The position numbers and the translations under genes were made by a program. Shown here piece by piece: positions 58,362 to 64,000 of a stretch of 64,000 nt of DNA (position 1 is its first letter; each line of letters starts with the position of its first letter). Below the pieces are notes generated by a model. That model had not been told where the DNA came from and did no database searches. It saw only the letters and a list, made by a program, of their open reading frames with translations. The stretch comes from Asanoa hainanensis. Its GTDB lineage: Bacteria > Actinomycetota > Actinomycetes > Mycobacteriales > Micromonosporaceae. The DNA lies in the NCBI RefSeq assembly GCF_900188485.1, contig NZ_FZPH01000013.1:1-64000 (forward strand), in the 5' to 3' direction.

Positions 58362-59612
58362 CTAAGCCCGGGTTAAAGCCAGAGTGACCACCGCGCCCCC
58401 ACCGGGACCGTCCGAAATGTCCAAAGCGCCACCCGCCGCCCGCCGCGCGATGTCCAGCCCGAGACCGGTCCCTCCCCCAGCGCTCACACCCCGAGAAACC
58501 AGAGCGCCGCCCAGACCCGGGCCCTCGTCGGACACCACCAGCACCCCGTCCGCCGACAGCGACACCGCGAAGGGCGTCCCGTCCGGCGTATGCGCGAACA
58601 CGTTGCCGAGCAGGGCGTCGACCGCCGCCGCGAGCTCGTCGGCGGCCAGCTCGACCAGCACGGGCCCGTCGACCAGCGACAACCGCAACGCCCGACCCGT
58701 GTCCTCGGCCAGCACCGACCAGAACTCCACCCGGTCGCGTACGACCTCGACCGCGTCACAGACAGCCGAGCCCGACGGCGAGCTCCGCCATCGGGCCTGG
58801 CGGATCAGCCCGGTCACCGCCCGCTCCAACGCGTCGACCCCGGCCGCCACCCGGCCCCGCTCGTCGGGGTCGCGCACGGACTCGACCTCGAGCCGCAACG
58901 CGGTCAACGGCGTACGCAACCGGTGCGACAGGTCGGCCACCTGCTCCCGCTCCTCGCGCAGCAGCACCTGGATCCGCTCGGCCAGGTGGTTGAGCGCGCC
59001 GGCCACCTCGCGCAGCTCCGGCGGGCCGGCCGGCACCACCGCGCGGGCACCCAGCTCCGCCCGCGCCAGCCGGTGCGACACCTGGGACAGGTCGTCGATC
59101 GGGCGCACGAGGCCGCGCGCCAGCCGGTCGGCGACGAGCAGGCCGAGCACGACCAGCAGCAGGCCCAGGGCGGCGAGCACGAGCCAGGCCCGGCCCACTC
59201 CGGCATGCAGGTCGGCCCGCGGTACGACCGTGCGGATCACCGCGGTCCCACCGGTCCGGCCGACGCCGATCACGATCTCCCGCCCGCCGTCGAGGGATGC
59301 GGTCAGGCTCGTGCCGGTCGCGGCGAGGTCGACGGCCGGCGTACGCGGGACCGCCGCACCGATCGGTGCCCCACCGTCCGGGAGGAACACCGTGACGGGT
59401 CGGCCGGAAGCGGTGAGCTGGTCGACGGTCAGCTCGATGGCGGCCCGGTCGGCGGTGCCGACCACCGGCACGATGCCCTGGAGGTCGGCGGTGGCCCGGC
59501 CGGTGGCCCGGTCCTCGGCCACTCCGCGCAGCAGCAGCGCGAGCGGCACCAGGAAGGCGATCAGGATCAACGACGTCGTCGCCGCGACCAGCAGGGTGAG
59601 CCGCCGTCTCAC
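58362..59612 (-). CDS. sensor histidine kinase
   Basis: 416 residues. Two membrane helices (about 7-29 and 142-162) flank an outer sensor domain of about 110 residues; HAMP (about 163-215), HisKA with His230 in DLSHRLRTPL, and an ATPase domain with DEGPGLGG and GTGLGLDIARRAAGG boxes. It phosphorylates the response regulator encoded just upstream; start overlaps its stop by four bases. The C-terminal end lies within a TTAACCCG-type box. Confidence 0.9.
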   Translation of the reverse strand: MRRRLTLLVAATTSLILIAFLVPLALLLRGVAEDRATGRATADLQGIVPVVGTADRAAIELTVDQLTASGRPVTVFLPDGGAPIGAAVPRTPAVDLAATGTSLTASLDGGREIVIGVGRTGGTAVIRTVVPRADLHAGVGRAWLVLAALGLLLVVLGLLVADRLARGLVRPIDDLSQVSHRLARAELGARAVVPAGPPELREVAGALNHLAERIQVLLREEREQVADLSHRLRTPLTALRLEVESVRDPDERGRVAAGVDALERAVTGLIRQARWRSSPSGSAVCDAVEVVRDRVEFWSVLAEDTGRALRLSLVDGPVLVELAADELAAAVDALLGNVFAHTPDGTPFAVSLSADGVLVVSDEGPGLGGALVSRGVSAGGGTGLGLDIARRAAGGALDISDGPGGGAVVTLALTRA

Positions 59613-60310
59613 GACGGCTCGCCCGGTGCCGACAGCCGCACGCCGACGCCCCGGACGGTGTGCAGGTAGCGCGGCGCCGCGGCGGTCTCGCCCAGCTTGC
59701 GGCGCAGCCAGGACAGGTGCACGTCGACGGTCTTGTCGGCCCCGCCGTATGGGATCTGCCAGACCTCGGTCATCAGCTCCCGCTTGGTGACCACCTCACC
59801 CCGCCGGGTGGCCAGGTGGTGCAGCAGATCGAACTCCCGGGGCGTGAGGTCGATCGGCTCGCCGTCGAGGCGTACCCCGTGCGATCTCGGGTCGATCTCC
59901 AGACCGCCCACGACGACGGTCTCGTCGGCCGTGCCGGGCGACCCGACGCGGCGCAGCACCGCCCGCACCCGGGCGTCGAGCTGGGCGGCGGTGAACGGCT
60001 TGACCAGGTAGTCGTCGGCGCCCGCGTCGAGCACGCGGACGATCTCGGTCTCGGCGTCCCGGGCCGTCGCGACGATCACCGGCACCCGGCTCACCGCGCG
60101 CAGCATCCGCAGCAACTCGGCGCCGTCGACGTCGGGCAGGCCCAGGTCGAGCACCACCAGGTCCGGACGGTCGTCGAGGGCCGCCCGCAGCCCGTCCATC
60201 GCGGTGGTCGCGGCCGCGACCGCGTGCCCGCGATCCCGCAACGCCCGCAGCAGGGGCGCACGGATGGCCGGATCGTCCTCGATGAGCAGCAGGCGCGGCA
60301 CAGCTCGCAC
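59609..60310 (-). CDS. OmpR-family response regulator
   Basis: 233 residues from GTG or ATG near 60310. Receiver with Asp10/Asp11-type acidic pocket (IEDDP), phosphoacceptor Asp55 (VVLDLGLPD), Thr/Lys switch (VIVATAR, YLVKPF), then a winged-helix DNA-binding domain (DLTPREFDLLHHLATRRGEVVTKRELM, VDVHLSWLRRKL). Forms a unit with the kinase and the PepSY gene. Direct repeats CTTAGCGT upstream are its likely sites. Confidence 0.9.
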   Translation of the reverse strand: MRAVPRLLLIEDDPAIRAPLLRALRDRGHAVAAATTAMDGLRAALDDRPDLVVLDLGLPDVDGAELLRMLRAVSRVPVIVATARDAETEIVRVLDAGADDYLVKPFTAAQLDARVRAVLRRVGSPGTADETVVVGGLEIDPRSHGVRLDGEPIDLTPREFDLLHHLATRRGEVVTKRELMTEVWQIPYGGADKTVDVHLSWLRRKLGETAAAPRYLHTVRGVGVRLSAPGEPS

Positions 60311-60343
60311 CGTATCCCCCCGGTGCCCGGCCGGTCGGCTCGC

Positions 60344-60383
60344 TTAACCCGCTCTTAGCGTCGCGCGGTGCCGTTCTTAGCGT
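60344..60383. promoter_or_regulatory. response-regulator box (CTTAGCGT direct repeats)
   Basis: CTTAGCGT occurs at 60354-60361 and 60376-60383, 22 bases (two turns) apart, between the response regulator gene and the divergent secreted-protein gene. TTAACCCGCTCTTAGCG (60344-60360) recurs as TTAACCCGGGCTTAGCG on the other strand at 58376-58360, upstream of the PepSY gene. OmpR-type regulators bind such direct repeats. Confidence 0.55.
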
Positions 60384-60401
60384 GCGACCGGGCATAGTCG
60401 G

Positions 60402-60863
60402 GTGGTGTCCCGCCGCAGTCTCGCCGCGCTCGGATGGCTCGCCGCCGTCGTGGTCGCCACACTGGCCGGCATCGGCGCGATCCGGCTGGTCGGCGACAGC
60501 CTCACGGGTACGCCCGGCGGCGTCCGCAGCCAGGCGGAAGTGGCGCGCGACCTGGCCGCGGCGGCCGACCGCAGCCCCGCGCCGACCATCGCGCCGCCGG
60601 CGTCGCCAACCGAAAGCACCACACCGCCGAGTGACGTCCAACGTAAGACCTTCCAGATCGCGGGCGGCACGGTGGTGGCCCGCTGCGAGAACGGGCTGGT
60701 GTCGATCGAGACCTGGTCGGCAGCGCAGGGTTTCGCCCTGCGTGACCTCGACGAAGGCCCGGACGACGAGGCGGAGGCCAAGTTCGAGGGCGCCGGCGGC
60801 CGGTCCGAGATCAAGCTGGAGTGCCGGGCCGGTCAGCCGGTCCGGAAGGGACACGACGACTGA
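60402..60863 (+). CDS. secreted or anchored protein, 153 aa
   Basis: 153 residues from GTG 60402 (GTG 60405 alternative). One N-terminal membrane helix (about 8-30), a Thr/Ser/Pro linker (about 55-80) and an extracytoplasmic domain of about 75 residues with two cysteines (VARCENGLVSIE, KLECRAG) that likely form a disulfide. Acidic/basic tail. Divergent from the response regulator operon and behind the CTTAGCGT repeats, so probably one of its targets. Confidence 0.65.
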   Translation: MVSRRSLAALGWLAAVVVATLAGIGAIRLVGDSLTGTPGGVRSQAEVARDLAAAADRSPAPTIAPPASPTESTTPPSDVQRKTFQIAGGTVVARCENGLVSIETWSAAQGFALRDLDEGPDDEAEAKFEGAGGRSEIKLECRAGQPVRKGHDD

Positions 60864-60893
60864 CGGCCGCCGATCCCCCGGTAGGCTCCGGCC

Positions 60894-61697
60894 ATGCACC
60901 AGCGATGGCTGCTCGGCGCCGCGTCCCTGGGAGCGGTGTGGGGTGCCGCCGCGATCGCCTTCGACCTCCCCGTGCTGCTGCTCGACTTCCTGCTGCATCT
61001 CGGCCCGACGCTGCTCGGGGTCGGTGCGCTGGTCGCGCTGATCGGCTGGCTTCCCGCCGGGCCGGCCAGCTTCGAGGTCAACGGCGACACGTTCGTGGCG
61101 CCGACCAACCGCCGCCGCACGATCGAGACCGCCGCCCTGGTGCTGGTGCTGACCTCGCAGGCGGCGCTCGCGATCGACCGGTTCGCCGACGGCGGTGGCA
61201 CCTTCGACGCGATCGTCTCGGTCGTGCTCGGCCTGCTCGCCGCGGCGCTGCTGCTCCGCTCGCTGCTGGTGCCGAACACGGTCGAACTGCGCGCGGAAGG
61301 GCTGCGGATCCCGGGTCGCCTGCACCGCGTCGACGTGCCGTGGGCCGCGATCCAGCCGGGCACGCCGTGGGCGCCGCAGGTGCGTACGCAGCGGCTCGAG
61401 CTGCGCGTGGGCAAGGGATATCTGGTGCGCCCGCCGAGCGAGCGCCGCCAGCGCCTCGACGTGCCGATCGACGTGCTGGACATCCACCCGTGGTTCCTGG
61501 CCGACGCGATCCGCTACTACGTCGCCCATCCCGAGCACCGCGAGTCGATCGGCCGCCCGGCCGAGCTCGAACGGCTGTCGCGGCGGCTCCGCGACGGTGG
61601 CGCGCCGCCCGCGCTGCCGGCCGGCCCGACCGTCAGCGTCGTGCGGCAGGCCGAGGCGCCGCAGAGTGAACGGACGACCGCCGCGCACCGGAGATAG
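60894..61697 (+). CDS. membrane protein with PH-like C-terminal domain
   Basis: 267 residues. Four hydrophobic segments (about 7-23, 26-48, 75-93, 103-123), then a PH-like beta domain: NTVELRAEGLRIPGRLHRVDVPWAAIQPGTPW, LELRVGKGYLVRPPSERRQR, and a helix ending DGGAPPALPAG. The PH-like assignment comes from the strand pattern and from the similar protein at 50549; function unknown. 30 bases after the previous gene, in the same direction. Confidence 0.6.
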   Translation: MHQRWLLGAASLGAVWGAAAIAFDLPVLLLDFLLHLGPTLLGVGALVALIGWLPAGPASFEVNGDTFVAPTNRRRTIETAALVLVLTSQAALAIDRFADGGGTFDAIVSVVLGLLAAALLLRSLLVPNTVELRAEGLRIPGRLHRVDVPWAAIQPGTPWAPQVRTQRLELRVGKGYLVRPPSERRQRLDVPIDVLDIHPWFLADAIRYYVAHPEHRESIGRPAELERLSRRLRDGGAPPALPAGPTVSVVRQAEAPQSERTTAAHRR

Positions 61698-61707
61698 AGC
61701 CAATCGC

Positions 61708-62112
61708 GTGCGTGATGCTCAGCAACTCCTCGCCGACGCCAAAGTGATCGCGGTCGTCGGTGCCTCGCGCGACCCCGGCAAGGCCGCGCACTCCGTCCCG
61801 CTCCAGATGCAGCGCTACGGCTGGCGGATCATCCCCGTCAACCCGTTCGTCAACGAGCTGTTCGGCGAGAAGGTCTACCGCTCGGTGGCCGAGATCCCGT
61901 TCCCGGTCGACCTGGTCAACGTCTTCCGCCCGGCCGCCGACGCACCCGACGTGGTGCGCGACGCGATCGCGGCCGGCGCGCCGGCCGTCTGGCTCCAGCT
62001 CGACATCGTCTCGCCCGAGGCACGCGAGCTCGCCACGGAGGCCGGCCTCGACTACGTCGAAGACCGCTGCCTGGCCGTCGAGCGCGCGGTCGGCGCCCTC
62101 ACCCGCATCTAG
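61708..62112 (+). CDS. CoA-binding domain protein (YccU-like)
   Basis: 134 residues from GTG 61708. Rossmann-type CoA-binding fold: VIAVVGASRDPGKAAHSVPLQMQRYGWRIIPVNP, VDLVNVFRPAADAPDVVRDAI, AVWLQLDIVSPEARELATEAGLDYVEDRCLAVE. It lacks the ATP-grasp half of succinyl-CoA ligases, as in YccU. It is followed immediately by the long hairpin repeat. Confidence 0.88.
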   Translation: MRDAQQLLADAKVIAVVGASRDPGKAAHSVPLQMQRYGWRIIPVNPFVNELFGEKVYRSVAEIPFPVDLVNVFRPAADAPDVVRDAIAAGAPAVWLQLDIVSPEARELATEAGLDYVEDRCLAVERAVGALTRI

Positions 62113-62113
62113 C

Positions 62114-62190
62114 GCATTTGCTCTGCTTACATCGGCGCATCACCCGTAGCCGGCCTACCGGTGATGCGTCCGTGGAGGCAGAGCAAATGC
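62114..62190. repeat. long hairpin repeat, terminator-like (GCATTTGCTCTGC type)
   Basis: GCATTTGCTCTGC (62114-62126) pairs with GCAGAGCAAATGC (62178-62190), and an inner CGCATCACC (62136-62144) pairs with GGTGATGCG (62160-62168). It begins two bases after the CoA-binding gene stop. The outer arms match those at 20793-20864 (TTTGCTCTGC core), so both belong to one dispersed family. It can serve as a terminator. Confidence 0.75.
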
Positions 62191-62227
62191 GGTCGCGAGG
62201 TGGCAGGCGGGGAGCTACCGTCCGAGC

Positions 62228-63106
62228 ATGCTGACGGTGCGGCGGGCCGGGAACGACGACGACTACGCGCTCGTACGCCAGGTGCGGATGGCCGTCATCC
62301 CTTACGAGCGGGCGCCCACCGTCGCCGAGATGCGGGCGTCGTTGACCCGCGACTCGCTCGTGCTCGTGGTCGAAGACGACGGCAAGCTGATCGGCAGCGG
62401 TTCGGCCGACCACTCCAGCATCTCGGGCGCCGCGGTGGTGACGCCGCGGGTGCTGCCCGAGTTCCGCCGGCAGGGTGTCGGCACCCGGGTGCTGTCCCAC
62501 CTCTGGGCGCACGCCGTCACGCTGGGCGTCGAGCACGTACTCGCCCACGCCGACGACGAGGGCTCCCGGGCGTTCGCCGAGCGGCACGGCTTCACCGAGG
62601 TCGACCGCCAGGTCGAGCAGGTGCGCGCCGTCGGCGCCGAGCCGTCTCCCCCGCCCCGCACCGACGTCGAGGTGGTCACCGTCGCGCAGCGGCCGGACCT
62701 GTGGGACCTCGCCTACGAGACGCTCGCCGCACAGGCGTTCGAGGACATGGCGCTGATCGCCCCGATGCACGCGTCCATCGACGAGTGGCGGACGAGCTGG
62801 ATCGGCGACCCGACAGCGATGTTCCTGGCCGTCGAGGGCGGCGAGCCGGTCGCGCTGGCCGGCCTGATCGCCGACGCGGACAACCCGCACCGGGCCGAGA
62901 ACGCGCTGACCGTGGTCCGCCGCGACTGGCGCGGTCGGGGCGTGGCGGCCTACCTCAAGCGGATCGCCCTCGCGCACGCCGCCGTCACCGGGATCACCGA
63001 GGTCTACACCTGGACCCAGCGGGGCAACGCCGACATGCGGCGGCTCAACGAGCACCTCGGCTACGCGACCCGGCTACAGAGCTTCACCATGCGCCGGCCG
63101 GTGTAG
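62228..63106 (+). CDS. tandem GNAT acetyltransferase
   Basis: 292 residues. Two GNAT units: first with VRRAGNDDDYALVRQVRMAV, LVVEDDGKLIGSG, PEFRRQGVGTRVLSHLW and AFAERHGF; second with MFLAVEGGEPVALAGLIAD, RDWRGRGVAAYLKRIALAH and NEHLGYATRL. Q/R-x-x-G-x-G/A acetyl-CoA sites are present in both (RRQGVG, WRGRGVA). Substrate unknown. Its end overlaps the MFS remnant by 33 bases on the other strand. Confidence 0.85.
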   Translation: MLTVRRAGNDDDYALVRQVRMAVIPYERAPTVAEMRASLTRDSLVLVVEDDGKLIGSGSADHSSISGAAVVTPRVLPEFRRQGVGTRVLSHLWAHAVTLGVEHVLAHADDEGSRAFAERHGFTEVDRQVEQVRAVGAEPSPPPRTDVEVVTVAQRPDLWDLAYETLAAQAFEDMALIAPMHASIDEWRTSWIGDPTAMFLAVEGGEPVALAGLIADADNPHRAENALTVVRRDWRGRGVAAYLKRIALAHAAVTGITEVYTWTQRGNADMRRLNEHLGYATRLQSFTMRRPV

Positions 63107-64000
63107 CGAGGGTGCCCGTGTCCGCAGCGGCGAGAACGCGGCGATCAGGGCAACAAAGCCCAGGCCAAGACCGAGAACCAGCATCACCGCGGGTACGCCG
63201 GCCCGCGCCGCCGCGAACGTGACCAGCGGTGCGCCGAGCGGGCCCGGGAGGTAGTGGACGGTCCAGAACGCCGACGTGACCCGACCGAGCAGGTGGTCCG
63301 GGGTGATCTCCTGGCGCAGCGACATCGAGCAGGTGCCGGCCACGCCCTGGCAGAACAGGATCAGCGCGACCAGGCCGGCCAGGACCGGCACCACCGTCGC
63401 GCTTCCGGCGGCGGCCAGGGCGACCGCGTCAGGGCGTACGCGCCGATCCAACAGGCACCGAAGCCGAGCCGGCGGCGGAGCACGGCGACCACCGTCCCGG
63501 CCACGACCGTGCCCGCCGCGCCGACCGCGAAGACCACGCCGACCGCGCCGGTGCCCTGGCCGAGGTCCGCCCGCAGCCGATAGACAAGCAGGTCGTCCAT
63601 CGTGTACGTGAGGAGGATGACGCCGCACAGCAACAGCGTGATCGTGCGCAGCACCGGGTGCCCCCAGAGGAACCGCAGGCCGGTGACGAAGCCGCGGATC
63701 GGCGACTCCCGCGACGGCGCGCTCTCCCGGGGCCGCAGCCGCACGAACGACATCGCGATCGCCGACAGCCCGAAGCTGACCGCGTCGATCCCGATCACCC
63801 ACGCCGGGTCGAGCACCGCGAACAGCGCGCCGGCGATCGCCGGGCCGGTGATGCCCGCGACCGCGAACGAGGCCGAGAGCAGGCCGTTGGCCTGGGTGAT
63901 CTGCTCCTTGCCGACCAACGCCGGCACCGCGGTGATGTAGCCGACCTGGTAGAGCATCCCGGCCGCGGCGCCGAGCGGCATCGCGACGTAGAGCACCCAG
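63074..64000 (-). pseudogene. MFS exporter, frameshifted and cut by window edge
   Basis: The minus-strand protein is an MFS_3/EntS-like exporter: GMLYQVGYITAVPALVGKEQ, NGLLSASFAVAGITGPAIAGAL, GFGACWIGAYALT in one frame, then ALAAAGSATVVPVLAGLVAL, GVAGTCSMSLRQEITPDHLLGRVTSAFWTVHYLPG in the next. The switch lies at about 63420-63440, where one missing base (or two extra) breaks the frame; in the first frame the protein stops at 63361. Either a true inactivation or a sequencing error. The 5' end is beyond base 64000. Confidence 0.75.

Noticed and set aside
1-64000. CRISPR arrays, rRNA genes, prophage or plasmid replication modules
   Set aside because: No regularly spaced repeats, rRNA-like conserved stretches, or structural phage or Rep genes were seen.

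Overview
The window is high-GC actinobacterial DNA with many GTG/TTG starts, tightly packed genes and long spurious antisense open frames. A sepX/glpR-type division gene, SigE-family sigma factor, MmyB-like and TetR regulators, an Rv2578c-type radical SAM protein and a trx gene behind a SigR/SigH-like promoter all indicate Actinobacteria. Hairpin terminators with the arms AAGCAAGGGCACC and GCATTTGCTCTGC look like Micromonosporaceae repeats; that family assignment is an inference.

Layout. 1-434: the left side of an IS110-family element (transposase N-terminus only) with a structured non-coding leader that is a candidate bridge RNA. 435-7020: secreted subtilase, HNH nuclease, Tat-type esterase, Ca2+/H+ exchanger. 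7040-10127: a compact esterase / esterase / ATP-grasp module of unknown product. 10193-12239: an Otr(A)/Tet-type ribosomal protection GTPase behind an overlapping leader ORF and hairpin. 12248-20792: regulator-target pairs (TetR/SnoaL-like, MmyB-like/SDR, TetR/NAD(P)-binding protein), a Ser/Thr kinase, and a ribbon-helix-helix/MazF-like toxin-antitoxin pair with a clear operator. 20793-22900: hairpin repeats, a lysozyme-like protein and an MHYT sensor. 22904-32324: a sugar locus, with a 1183-residue secreted ThuA-sugar dehydrogenase-PKD-CBM-ricin protein divergent from a ribose-type ABC importer and a sugar epimerase. 32402-36938: small membrane proteins, DUF3800, MpaB-like, Fur, FmdB-like and 5-formyl-THF cyclo-ligase genes. 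37004-42931: diguanylate cyclase, then a galU-moeA-GNAT-sepX operon. 43003-44907: tRNA-Ala(CGC) whose 3' end is overlapped by an AbiE-like toxin/antitoxin pair. 44906-47394: a radical SAM enzyme interrupted by a 298-residue intein exactly before the third iron-sulfur cysteine, and thioredoxin. 47780-56851: MaoC-like, SpoU methyltransferase, zinc-ribbon and PH-domain proteins, SigE with its membrane partner, PHP phosphoesterase, MarC, an Fe-S PD-(D/E)XK nuclease. 56858-64000: OCD-like enzyme, PepSY/histidine kinase/response regulator set, small envelope proteins, CoA-binding protein, GNAT, and a frameshifted MFS exporter running off the window.

No prophage, CRISPR array, replication origin or rRNA operon was seen. 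The accessory points are the IS110 end, the two toxin-antitoxin-like modules, the intein and the resistance-type GTPase; most of the rest looks like chromosomal core or regulator-plus-enzyme cassettes.
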